Source of the DNA: Bacteroidota bacterium
GTDB lineage: Bacteria > Bacteroidota > Bacteroidia > Bacteroidales > VadinHA17
DNA: 64,000 nucleotides
Assembly: GCA_018262715.1 (NCBI GenBank)
Contig: JADFDS010000039.1
Coordinates: forward strand, 1 to 64,000
Direction of reading: 5' to 3'
This document shows, in pieces, positions 1-7,570 of this stretch; position 1 is the stretch's first letter; every line of letters starts with the position of its first letter. The notes below the pieces were generated by a model. It was given only the letters and a program-made list of their open reading frames with translations, did no database searches and was not told the origin of the DNA. A program made the position numbers and the translations under genes.

Positions 1-773
1 ATGCACTTAATGTTCCAGAAGGAGGGGGCAAAAACCATGACAAGCATATGGAACATACCGGCCTGTTAGGAACTGTAGCGGCTTATTAATCTTTATTAAG
101 GTCAGAGAAGAATTCACTTGAGTGCAGTTAAACAGGCTCCTTTGATTTCTCGCCGAGCCGCTACTTAAACCAGGAAGCGGAGGAGTGCAGCTGAGTTGGG
201 GTGATTCGGCAGTCGTGCTAGACAGGTTATTAATGTTCTTTAAATTCCTGACAAGCTAAGTGGCGGCGCGAAGGCGAGAGTGTTCGAAGCGAGAGGAAAT
301 GCTTGCCCCCCTTTTATTGTGATTTGAGCAGTTAATACATTGATTATTATATAGCCGCTATTGTTACTAACTTGTTTATATGGATACCAAAAATAGCTGT
401 TATTTATTGAAATTGGTGGTTATTGTGGAGGTGGGGGTGGATGATATATGATTTGTAAAATTGCATTCTTGCACTGAAATGTTGAAAATGTATTTAAAAA
501 GATAAAAAAATTTCGGGTTTCTGCTATTCCTGAATATGAGGTGGATTCTTGTCTCCTGTTTGGCCCGGGAGGAGATACTCTGCTTTGATTCCAAATGATC
601 CGTATTAACAGGCATCGCTAGAATTCATACCATCTGAGCAGATCACGCAACCTGTCCTTAACTGATTTTTCTTCCGGAATAAATAGTAATTTAAGCATCA
701 CCCGCCTCGCACAAAATTCGAGGTTACAGTTTTACAAATGACTTCGGAAAAAATGACCATCCTGCAACCCTGA
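1..773. other. Unassigned left-edge region, no supported gene
   Basis: I find no convincing gene here. On the plus strand two frames run in from the left edge and stop at bases 67-69 and 85-87, so the 3' tip of a gene truncated by the window is possible, but neither tail (about 22 and 28 residues) resembles a family I know. Bases 230-330 are rich in short GC blocks (ggcggcgcgaaggcgagag) with no obvious long stem. Bases 330-560 are AT-rich. A 71-residue minus-strand reading frame at 400-615 has no repeat, domain or start context that supports it. Confidence 0.4.
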
Positions 774-1586
774 TCATTCTTCCTCTGCAGATAGTAATTC
801 AAGCGTCACAAAATGCGCACAATGATCAGAGGCAACTGAATCACAAATAACCTCCGCCGAAACAACCTTCCATCGATCCTTGGGATAATACATAACATAA
901 TCAATCTTCTTCACGGGTGCGTCGGAGGGGAAAGTAGGAGCAGACACCACCCTGTCATAGGCACTACCCCATAACTCCTCCAGTACTGTAATCGGAGTAC
1001 TTCCCGGCTCCGCATTCAGATCGCCGGCAAGAATAACAGGGTAAGGTGCACCAGACAGCAATTCATTGACCCTCTTCGCCTGAAGAACCCGGTCTGCCTC
1101 GTTAGCGGTATGATCAAAATGGGTTCCGATAAAAATTATCGTGTCTCCTGCCGGCAGTACAGTCGTGACCATCAGCGCAGCCCTCGGCTCATTGTTCCCG
1201 GTACAGGGGAGAGGTACGTTCCGCGTTGCGATGAAACTGTACCTTGATAAAATCCCCTCGCCATACTCACCTCCGTCATAAAACATCGCCCTGCCGAAAA
1301 GCGGCGCCCTCTTCGTCCTCCAACCCAGCTCCGTCACCAGATCGTAACCGCGAGCCCTCCTGGTCATGAAATCAACCTCCTGCAACGCTACGAGATCAGC
1401 ATCAGCTCCTTTAATCACCCCGGCAATGAGATCCAAATCGTAATCACCCTTCATGGTGGCACCGTGATAAATGTTAAAGGTTAAAATACAAACAGTGTTG
1501 GAAAAGCCGTTACTCTCCTGCGAAATGGCAGTCTGCGCAAAACTCGTTGCCAGAATGAGAAATAAGATTGAGGAAATGCGGTTCAT
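774..1586 (-). CDS. Secreted endonuclease/exonuclease/phosphatase-family hydrolase
   Basis: 270 residues. It begins with a cleavable signal peptide (hydrophobic ISSILFLILATSFAQTAIS, residues about 4-22), so it acts in the periplasm or outside the cell. The rest is one EEP-fold domain with the family's metal and catalytic motifs in order: LTFNIYHG, ALQEVD (acidic metal ligand), GTHFDH, GDLNAEPGS (Asp/Asn pair), KKIDYVM and the C-terminal SDHCAHF His. EEP enzymes cleave phosphodiester bonds in nucleic acids, phospholipids or inositol phosphates; the sequence does not decide which. It stands alone, 345 bp from the tyrosine recombinase on the same strand, with no operon partner. Length and motif order are normal, and the ATG start fits the signal peptide. 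Confidence 0.85.
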   Translation of the reverse strand: MNRISSILFLILATSFAQTAISQESNGFSNTVCILTFNIYHGATMKGDYDLDLIAGVIKGADADLVALQEVDFMTRRARGYDLVTELGWRTKRAPLFGRAMFYDGGEYGEGILSRYSFIATRNVPLPCTGNNEPRAALMVTTVLPAGDTIIFIGTHFDHTANEADRVLQAKRVNELLSGAPYPVILAGDLNAEPGSTPITVLEELWGSAYDRVVSAPTFPSDAPVKKIDYVMYYPKDRWKVVSAEVICDSVASDHCAHFVTLELLSAEEE

Positions 1587-1931
1587 AAGTCAGCTTGTTT
1601 ATTTTTTCCCCTTCCATGAAGGTGCCAGTAAAGTTAAACCGATTCTGGTTCATGGACTGACAAGGAAGGGGATTGGGCTTTGCAAGTATCAGATACATAG
1701 ATAATTATAGTGCATAATGATTGCAGTATCAACCGGTTACAGCAGTCCGGCATATACCGGCTCCCGCCGGGAACTACCCGGGGTAAAATGAGAATTGCAT
1801 CTATCAGAGCGTGATTCAGACCAGAACTTTTTCAGCAGGGATATCGCAGGGAACAAACTATTAAAAGCTCTACATCGCCGAGCACGGATTAAACCCGATG
1901 CCTGCGCTTGGCGGAAACACGTCCTCTATCT
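1587..1931. other. Intergenic stretch, no gene seen
   Basis: A 345-bp gap between the EEP hydrolase start and the recombinase stop. It must hold the promoter of the hydrolase on the minus strand, but I find no clean TAnnTTTG box. A short GC-rich inverted stretch (cggctcccgccgggaactacccggg, about 1758-1782) could be the recombinase terminator; the stem is imperfect. Reading frames that cross this region on both strands are overlaps of neighbouring genes. Confidence 0.35.
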
Positions 1932-3263
1932 TTACAGGTCATCAAATGGACTCCGGATCTTCTGGATGCTCTTCTCGGTAACATGGGTGTAAATCTCGGT
2001 GGTCTTGCTGCTCTTGTGCCCAAGCAACTCCTGAATGTAACGAAGATCAGTCCCGGCCTCGAGCAGGTGCGTGGCATACGAATGCCTGAGCCCGTGCAGA
2101 GTAATCTTCTTGCGTATGCCTGCTATATTACATGCAACTTCGAAAATCTTCTCCACACTGGTTGCACTGTATGGATACCCATGCCTCTGTCCCTCAAATA
2201 TATACGTTGTCGGCTTGTACCTTTCAAGATATGAATCAATCATCCCGACCAATTTCGGTGATATTGGCACAATCCTGTCCTTGAATCCTTTGGCCTGTCT
2301 GACACTGAGCAGCAAACGGTCACGGTCAATGTCCTCCTTTTCGAGCATTATTGCCTCGTTGCGTCGAAGACCACATCCGTAAATCACACTTAATAGCACC
2401 CTGTGCTTTTCATTAACCGGTGCCGACAAAATTTTCCTTACCTCTTCTTTGCTAAGGACATTTGGTAACCTATGACGTACTCGAGGCCTTGTGAATTCTC
2501 CCGGATCAATTACATTATTGCGAATCTCCCGGTAAAATTTCTTAACAGCGCTTATGAGCTGGTTCTGATACGAGTAGCTAAGTCCATTCGGCAGAATGTA
2601 GTCATTAACCATCCGTACGAGGTCCTCAGCATTGCACTCAGATGCTTCCCTCGGAGCGACGAACTTCAGAAATGCCCCCATCATCGAAGTGTAGGTGCGG
2701 ACAGTGGTGTCCGGAAACCTTCGTGACTCCAGCCAATTGCGAAATCTCTCAATGTCAGCTATAGATGACGGACTGAGCAAGGTATCTTTAAAGGAGATTG
2801 TCCCTATGCCAGACACAGCCTTTCCAACCTGGACCAGAGGGTGGCGATCCTCGGCTTTATTGACCTGTGCGCTGGAATCCTTACGCTCATCGGCGGAATC
2901 GTTCTGCTCTGACCTGAGACATGATTCTGCTGATTCTTGTTCTGTACATAACCAGGGCTCCGAAAAAGACTGACTCCTGACTATCCTGATGACCTTTTGC
3001 CTCTTTCCGTCCTCACTGAAAGAAATGACAGGATTCGTCTTCCTGAAAGCAGTGTAATCAACATATGCATCCCGGCTAAAAGTCTCGAGGAGCATCGATA
3101 CGACATCACGAGTGTACGGAATATGCCAGCATTTGAGCCGTTCACTCCAGATCGCTCCTGGCAACATCTTAACTCTTTCAGTTAAATCCCTGTCTTTCGG
3201 GAACCTGAGGGTGACACGCATTCCACCGTCGTATTGTACCCTCTCGACTGTGATTGTGATCAT
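1932..3263 (-). CDS. Tyrosine-type site-specific recombinase/integrase with extra N-terminal domain
   Basis: 443 residues. The C-terminal catalytic domain has the complete tyrosine-recombinase set: Arg300 in YGCGLRRNEAIML, a Lys in the 325-328 beta-hairpin, His390 and Arg393 in HGLRHSYATHLLEAG, His416 in LLGHKSSKTTEIY and the nucleophile Tyr425. Residues about 175-265 form the SAM-like core-binding domain (RFRNWLESRRFPDTTVRTY). Before these lies about 75 residues of an additional domain (MITITVERVQYDGGMRVTLR) and a charged linker. This layout resembles Bacteroidota recombinases similar to integron integrases rather than XerC/XerD, which are about 300 residues. It is probably active, since no catalytic residue is missing. 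No excisionase, relaxase, phage gene or obvious attachment site is nearby, so the element it serves is unknown. Confidence 0.88.
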   Translation of the reverse strand: MITITVERVQYDGGMRVTLRFPKDRDLTERVKMLPGAIWSERLKCWHIPYTRDVVSMLLETFSRDAYVDYTAFRKTNPVISFSEDGKRQKVIRIVRSQSFSEPWLCTEQESAESCLRSEQNDSADERKDSSAQVNKAEDRHPLVQVGKAVSGIGTISFKDTLLSPSSIADIERFRNWLESRRFPDTTVRTYTSMMGAFLKFVAPREASECNAEDLVRMVNDYILPNGLSYSYQNQLISAVKKFYREIRNNVIDPGEFTRPRVRHRLPNVLSKEEVRKILSAPVNEKHRVLLSVIYGCGLRRNEAIMLEKEDIDRDRLLLSVRQAKGFKDRIVPISPKLVGMIDSYLERYKPTTYIFEGQRHGYPYSATSVEKIFEVACNIAGIRKKITLHGLRHSYATHLLEAGTDLRYIQELLGHKSSKTTEIYTHVTEKSIQKIRSPFDDL

Positions 3264-3427
3264 AATATGCAGCGATTTTAGTTATGTTCACAGGGTATAT
3301 GTTCTATTAGGAAATTATTTGCTGAAATGAGATGACCTGCCACTTGGGGTCTGCCGGGAAAGTTGTATTTCACTGGAATTCTTTTCCCGCAGGATGCTTT
3401 TTCTGAGGAGACTTTCGTTGAAGAACC
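3264..3427. other. Recombinase upstream region
   Basis: A 164-bp gap upstream of the recombinase start and downstream of the octapeptide-repeat ORF. It presumably contains the recombinase promoter on the minus strand. I see AT-rich sequence near 3290-3330 but no clear -7 box, hairpin or inverted repeat that would mark an attachment site. Confidence 0.3.
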
Positions 3428-3808
3428 CTATCTCCTTAGAGAATCTGAGTCTGCTTCGCGGAGATCTACAGATGATGCATCGCGGAGCGAACCGGAATCT
3501 GACCCTCGAAGCGATTCCGAGTCAGAATCACGAAGAGTACCTGAATCATTTGTTCCTCCGGTTCCGGTATTCTTATCGGTATTGGCATCCACGGGAGTGC
3601 CGTTGGTGACTACTGTCTCATGGTGAGGAGGGATGACCGTCGGGGCAGAGGGGCTGTCAGTAAATTTCGATCCGGTATCCCGCAAAGCGACAGAATCAGC
3701 ATCACGCATGCCTGCAGAGTCATTATCCCGCATGGATGCTGAGTCAGACTCCCGCAGCGCTTCCGAGTCGGTGTCCCTTAATGCACCTGAATCAGCAACC
3801 TGGGTCAT
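3428..3808 (-). CDS. Low-complexity octapeptide-repeat protein (hypothetical)
   Basis: About 126 residues from the first ATG (a GTG three codons upstream is the alternative). I do not recognise the protein. It consists of two blocks of an eight-residue repeat of the form [AS]-L/M-R-[DE]-x-D-S-x (for example ALRDTDSE, SMRDNDSA, TLRDSDSE), separated by about 40 residues rich in Thr, Pro and Asn. The repeat corresponds to a 24-bp DNA period. It has no signal peptide, membrane segment or cysteine and is probably disordered. It lies downstream of the GPP34 gene on the same strand, behind that gene's triplicated 3' end. It may be a real disordered protein or just an open frame through a 24-bp minisatellite; start and ribosome-binding evidence is weak. 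Confidence 0.35.
   Translation of the reverse strand: MTQVADSGALRDTDSEALRESDSASMRDNDSAGMRDADSVALRDTGSKFTDSPSAPTVIPPHHETVVTNGTPVDANTDKNTGTGGTNDSGTLRDSDSESLRGSDSGSLRDASSVDLREADSDSLRR
3430..3790. repeat. 24-bp tandem repeat in two blocks
   Basis: Two runs (about 3430-3545 and 3660-3790) of imperfect 24-bp units, seen on the plus strand as variations of gaatcagcatcacgcatgcc. Because 24 is a multiple of three, the minus-strand reading frame stays open through both blocks and yields an octapeptide repeat. The units are diverged, which points to an old expansion or selection on the peptide. Confidence 0.65.
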
Positions 3809-3829
3809 TTCAATCACTGTTTTGTTAAT

Positions 3830-3989
3830 CTGATATTTGCAGTTCAGTGGCTGCCGGCAGAGGAGGCGGTAACTGATTTGCTAGTCTGTTATTTGCAGAT
3901 CAGTGGCTGCCGGCAGAGGAGGCGGTAACTGATTTGCTAGTCTGATATTTGCAGATCAGTGGCTGCCGGCAGAGGAGGCGGTAACTGAT
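3830..3989. repeat. 56-bp tandem repeat that copies the 3' end of the GPP34 gene
   Basis: Three near-identical copies of the core cagtggctgccggcagagga, beginning at 3845, 3901 and 3957, so the period is 56 bp. The copy at 3957 is the actual C-terminal coding end and stop of the GPP34 gene on the minus strand (residues ending VTASSAGSH then TGA). The other two are downstream duplicates that carry the same stop codon. Copies differ at only a few positions, so the duplication is recent. Confidence 0.9.
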
Positions 3990-4639
3990 GCGGTAACACT
4001 GGTAATTATTGCTGCCTGAACCTGCCTGATCGTCTGCGCCACGGCATCAGAAACAGGACTATCCTTCACAATCCTTTTAATCTGTGATCTTATAACTTTT
4101 AATTCTTCACGGTCAGTGGTAAGTATCCGCCGCATCCTGCAGGCTTCAACCAGTCCGGCCAGGGCACTGCTTTCTCCGGCATCACCACGGTACACAAGGA
4201 TATCGTTTTTGAGCTTCCTGATCAGGTTGTCCCGGGTGTAACTCTCGGTGAGGTAACTACGGCTCCGGGGAATGATTCCCAGCAACTTCGTCTCTTCTAT
4301 CCGTGCCAGCCTTTTTCCCGCCAACTCTGCCACAATCTGATTCATATACCTGGTGTAACGGAACGCCAACTTGCGAACCCAGTATCCGGCCCTCCTCGGC
4401 CTGGCGGAATCTGTTATCATTTTAAGTACCTCGTACTTTACAGGATCTGCAGGTGTATTGCCTGGCCTCGGAGTAATCCGCCCGTTATCAAAGCCAATCC
4501 TTCCGTCGAGACAAAGATCAAGGAGTATGGCTCCGACAAGGCCGTACCGGAAATACTGTCTTGAAACGACAAGCCGTCCTTTCTCTGGGTGATGCGCCAG
4601 CAGGAAGAACTTTTCAGATGTGTTAAGCGTTTTTCCCAT
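3956..4639 (-). CDS. GPP34 (GOLPH3/Vps74-like) family protein
   Basis: 227 residues, no signal peptide or membrane segment, so probably cytoplasmic or membrane-peripheral. The body matches the GPP34 family, whose eukaryotic members bind phosphatidylinositol-4-phosphate and retain Golgi glycosyltransferases: an N-terminal EKFFLLAHHPEKGR strand-helix, then YGLVGAILLDLCLDGRI, a middle helix set (YWVRKLAFRYTRYMNQIV) and a basic C-terminal half. Bacterial members exist, mainly in Actinobacteria and some Bacteroidota, with unknown function. The last residues (SVTASVTASSAGSH) are low-complexity and coincide with a 56-bp repeat unit, so the C terminus may vary between strains. The repeat-protein ORF lies downstream. 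Upstream is a 1.2-kb non-coding region holding a 47-bp satellite. Confidence 0.8.
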   Translation of the reverse strand: MGKTLNTSEKFFLLAHHPEKGRLVVSRQYFRYGLVGAILLDLCLDGRIGFDNGRITPRPGNTPADPVKYEVLKMITDSARPRRAGYWVRKLAFRYTRYMNQIVAELAGKRLARIEETKLLGIIPRSRSYLTESYTRDNLIRKLKNDILVYRGDAGESSALAGLVEACRMRRILTTDREELKVIRSQIKRIVKDSPVSDAVAQTIRQVQAAIITSVTASVTASSAGSH

Positions 4640-4885
4640 ACTGTAAAGTTAAGCTGCCCGAGGGGAATAAAGGTTACCGGGATTGTAATAATGACTTGAT
4701 TATTTTATGGAAGGGGGCCGAACAATTAACAACGAGACAAGCATGTATCGGTCCGGGAACTATTCATGGATCAGAAACAGTTCACCTGGAGTGGTTCAGA
4801 CAAAAGTCATTGCATTTATATACCAACGGTGAACAGAGCCGCTCAGGCATAAGTCAACACAGTGCTCTGTCCCGGAAAGCAGGGC
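4640..4885. other. Upstream region of the GPP34 gene, no gene seen
   Basis: Non-coding stretch between the GPP34 start and the 47-bp satellite. It should contain the minus-strand promoter of the GPP34 gene, but I cannot pick a clear -7 box. An 81-codon plus-strand frame runs from here into the satellite; it has no family resemblance and terminates inside the repeats, so I do not call it. Confidence 0.35.
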
Positions 4886-5392
4886 AGCTCGTGAGTAAGT
4901 CATTGAAGTGTCATGCGGCTGGTGCAAAGGGTAGCTTATGAGCAAGTCATCGAAGTGTCATGCGGCTGGTGCAAAGGGTAGCTTATGAGCAAGTCATCGA
5001 AGTGTCATGCGGCTGGTGCAAAGGGTAGCTTATGAGCAAGTCATCGAAGTGTTATGCGGCTGGTGCCAGGGGTAGCTTATGAGCAAGTCATCGAAGTGTT
5101 ATGCGGCTGGTGCCAGGGGTAGCTTATGAGCAAGTCATCGAAATGTCAGGCGGCTGGTGCCAGGGGTAGCTTATGAGCAAGTCATCGAAATGTCAGGCGG
5201 CTGGTGCAAAGGGTAGCTTATGAGCAAGTCATCGAAATGTCAGGCGGCTGGTGCAAAGGGTAGCTTATGAGCAAGTCATCGAAGTGTCAGGCGGCTGGTG
5301 CAAAGGGTAGCTTATGAGCAAGTCAGCGGAGTGTCATGCTGCTGGTGCCAGGGGTAGCTCGTGAGCAAGTCAGCATAATGTCATGCTCCCGA
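4886..5392. repeat. 47-bp tandem satellite, about 10.7 copies
   Basis: Units start at 4886, 4933, 4980, 5027, 5074, 5121, 5168, 5215, 5262, 5309 and 5356, exactly 47 bp apart; the last is partial and degenerate. Each unit begins agcttatgagcaagtcatcg and ends ggctggtgcaaagggt. Variants (catgcgg, tatgcgg or caggcgg; gcaaagg or gccaggg) are clustered in runs of adjacent units, as expected from unequal crossover or slippage. Stop codons occur in all frames on both strands, because 47 is not a multiple of three and each unit carries tag/tga/taa, so it is not coding. Each unit contains the near-palindrome gcttatgagc. There are no unique spacers, so it is not a CRISPR array. Confidence 0.95.
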
Positions 5393-5813
5393 TGTGCCGG
5401 GATTCAATGCAGGAGTCATTGCAGTTCCATGACCCGGGTTGGGCCATCACCGGCAGATGACATAATAAGACAACCCAATTGTGCCGGGCGTAAAAGCCAA
5501 TTGATTATCAGTAAATTAAAAATCAGGTCTTTAAGATTGCTTTTGTACAGGTATAATACTCCGCCCCGTCAGTCACATTAATACCTTACCGGAGAAAGTG
5601 CATCGGGGTGACTTTCACTGACTGACAGAAGATGTAAAATGCAAACATGGAAATTTAGTGAAAAATTTTAACCGAAACAAGTAAATTGTTCGAAAAACCT
5701 TATTTATCCATTGGCCGGATACAGAATTACGTCCTGGCGGAGGCGTGACAGGAACATTTTTTCAGGAAAATACATGTCCCGGACAGATCGGGGTCAGCGT
5801 TTGAAAAACCTTG
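5393..5813. other. Non-coding stretch between satellite and Rnf operon
   Basis: 420 bp without a credible gene. It contains the 3' flank of rnfA. Two similar short segments, gttcgaaaaaccttatttat (5688) and gtttgaaaaaccttgttaca (5799), form an imperfect direct repeat about 111 bp apart. No clean rho-independent terminator for the Rnf operon is visible. Confidence 0.4.
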
Positions 5814-6386
5814 TTACACCAGCCCAGCAAAACCCATAAAGGCCAGGGCAAGTATACCGGCAGTGACCAGCGATATGGGCACCCCCTTCATCCCTGAAGG
5901 TACGTCGGCAAGCTCCATCTGCTCACGAATACCGGCCAGAATAACCAACGCCAGCCCGAAACCAATGGCTGTGGCTGCCCCGTATACAACGCCTTCCAAA
6001 AGGTTGTAGTCCTTCTTGATCACCAGGATCGCAACACCAAGTACAGCACAGTTCGTGGTGATCAGGGGAAGAAATATTCCCAGCGACTGGTACAGCGGCT
6101 GACTGATCTTCTTCAGAATGATCTCAACCATCTGCACTAGCGCGGCAATCACCAAAATAAACGTGATCGTCTGCATGAAGGTGATACCCAGCGGTATCAG
6201 CACATAGGTGTGAATCAGGTATGTGACCATAGTGGCAAGCACTATCACAAAAACAACTGCCCCACTCATCCCAAGAGCCGTGCTTACCTTGTTCGAGACT
6301 CCCAGAAAGGGACAAACACCCAGAAACTGGGCCAGCACCACGTTGTTGACAAAAATTGCCGATATGATGAGAAGTATAAATTCCAT
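5814..6386 (-). CDS. rnfA: Rnf electron-transport complex subunit A
   Basis: 190 residues, six hydrophobic transmembrane helices, the usual length for RnfA. It is recognised by the start [20 protein letters not shown] and by the internal [20 protein letters not shown], which carries the conserved Cys thought to bind an iron-sulfur centre with RnfE. The Rnf complex transfers electrons from reduced ferredoxin to NAD+ while pumping Na+ or H+ across the inner membrane; RnfA and RnfE form an inverted pair in the membrane core. It is the last gene of the seven-gene operon, 12 bp after rnfE. The conserved [17 protein letters not shown] motif is intact. Confidence 0.96.
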   Translation of the reverse strand: MEFILLIISAIFVNNVVLAQFLGVCPFLGVSNKVSTALGMSGAVVFVIVLATMVTYLIHTYVLIPLGITFMQTITFILVIAALVQMVEIILKKISQPLYQSLGIFLPLITTNCAVLGVAILVIKKDYNLLEGVVYGAATAIGFGLALVILAGIREQMELADVPSGMKGVPISLVTAGILALAFMGFAGLV

Positions 6387-6398
6387 TTCCTTTCCTCC

Positions 6399-6980
6399 CT
6401 AAGCTTTGTTAATCCTGTTCACAATGGCAATCAGATACCCGAGGGCAATGAACGCACCCGGAGCAAGAATAAATACCAGGATGCCATCACCCTCAATGAA
6501 CTTGAATCCTGCAATGGCACCACTGCCAAGAATTTCGCGGACTGCCCCAAGCACCCCCAGGGCCCCTGTAAAACCGAGCCCCATCCCGGCACCGTCAACA
6601 AACGAAGACCAGACAGTATTCTTGCTGGCATACGCCTCCGCACGTCCAAGGACTATACAGTTCACCACAATCAGCGGAATGAATATCCCCAGAGTCTCAT
6701 AAAGCGAAGGAACATAAGCCTGCATTACCTGGTCAACAATCGTCACAAAAGTAGCTATGACCACAATAAATGCGGGAATACGAACCTTGTCGGGAATCAC
6801 ATTCTTCATCAGTGAAATGACCACATTTGACCCGATGAGCACAAATGTGGTCGCCAGCCCCATCCCCATACCGTTCAGGGCGGAAGAGGTGGTAGCAAGG
6901 GTGGGACATGTTCCCAGTACAAGCACCAGGATCGGGTTCTCCTTCAGAAATCCCTTTGTGAAATTCTGCATCTGGCTCAT
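6399..6980 (-). CDS. rnfE: Rnf electron-transport complex subunit E
   Basis: 193 residues, an integral membrane paralogue of RnfA with six predicted helices. Identifying motifs are [20 protein letters not shown] (Cys in the iron-sulfur-binding turn) and [20 protein letters not shown]. With RnfA it forms the central membrane part that passes electrons across the inner membrane to the periplasmic FMN of RnfG. Its ATG overlaps the rnfG stop by 4 bp (6977-6980), indicating translational coupling. Length and motifs are normal for the family. Confidence 0.95.
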   Translation of the reverse strand: MSQMQNFTKGFLKENPILVLVLGTCPTLATTSSALNGMGMGLATTFVLIGSNVVISLMKNVIPDKVRIPAFIVVIATFVTIVDQVMQAYVPSLYETLGIFIPLIVVNCIVLGRAEAYASKNTVWSSFVDGAGMGLGFTGALGVLGAVREILGSGAIAGFKFIEGDGILVFILAPGAFIALGYLIAIVNRINKA

Positions 6981-7570
6981 TTCAGACCTCCTTTTTCAAA
7001 TGTGTTGTACGCCCTCTGAACTCCGTCACAGAAAGCCCTTGAACTGATAGTGGCTGCGGTGATGGCATCAACCGGACCGCCGTCCTTCTTCACCTTCAGC
7101 TGGTACTCAGCAGGGTTCTTCCCCTTGAACTGATCCTTGAACTCAGGCTTTTCCGGAGTCCCGTCAGGAACCATCTTGGTGCCCAGTCCCGGCGTCTCCT
7201 TCTGCTCGAGGACGTTCACATTGTATATCGCGCCGTCAGGCGTAAATCCTACCATAAAACCGATGTAACCGCTGAATCCGTTGTTCGTGTATGATTTGAT
7301 CGCATAACCCACAACCTGGTCACCGTTCTTTGCAGGGTAAACCTCCAGTGAGTCGCCCTCGCCAGTAGGCAGCATGAACATCTCGTCGTTCGGGTTATTT
7401 GTGAACTCAGGCACCACCTGCTTGATAGCCTCAATCTTCTTGTTGAGCAGTGCTGCAGCTATCGGATCCTTTGTCATCTCGTAAACAAATCCGAGTGCGG
7501 CTGAAGCGCCAAGCGAAATAAGCGTCAGCGAGAGCACCATGTTTTTCAGGGTTGATTGCATCTTAGCCAT
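6977..7570 (-). CDS. rnfG: Rnf electron-transport complex subunit G, FMN-binding
   Basis: 197 residues. One N-terminal transmembrane anchor (residues about 9-29) is followed by a periplasmic FMN-binding domain. RnfG carries FMN covalently on a threonine in a motif usually written SGATxT/S; here the corresponding segment is [12 protein letters not shown] (residues about 170-180), with Ala in place of Gly but with the Thr kept. Other family signatures are [20 protein letters not shown] and ETPGLGTKM. It lies between rnfD and rnfE with overlaps of 8 and 4 bp, so the three are translationally coupled. Confidence 0.93.
   Translation of the reverse strand: MAKMQSTLKNMVLSLTLISLGASAALGFVYEMTKDPIAAALLNKKIEAIKQVVPEFTNNPNDEMFMLPTGEGDSLEVYPAKNGDQVVGYAIKSYTNNGFSGYIGFMVGFTPDGAIYNVNVLEQKETPGLGTKMVPDGTPEKPEFKDQFKGKNPAEYQLKVKKDGGPVDAITAATISSRAFCDGVQRAYNTFEKGGLK

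Noticed and set aside
230-330. Structured RNA (tmRNA or RNase P RNA) in the GC-rich left region
   Set aside because: None of the conserved ends or helices of those RNAs can be seen.
400-615. 71-residue minus-strand ORF
   Set aside because: AT-rich, no start context, no family resemblance.
1932-3263. Prophage or conjugative element based on the recombinase
   Set aside because: No structural, replication, relaxase or excision gene occurs in the surrounding sequence.
4696-4941. 81-residue plus-strand ORF entering the 47-bp satellite
   Set aside because: No resemblance to any family, and it ends within the repeats.
4886-5392. CRISPR array
   Set aside because: Units of 47 bp follow each other without unique spacers, and no cas genes are nearby.
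5336-5581. 81-residue plus-strand ORF at the end of the satellite
   Set aside because: It begins inside a degenerate repeat unit and has no recognisable domain.
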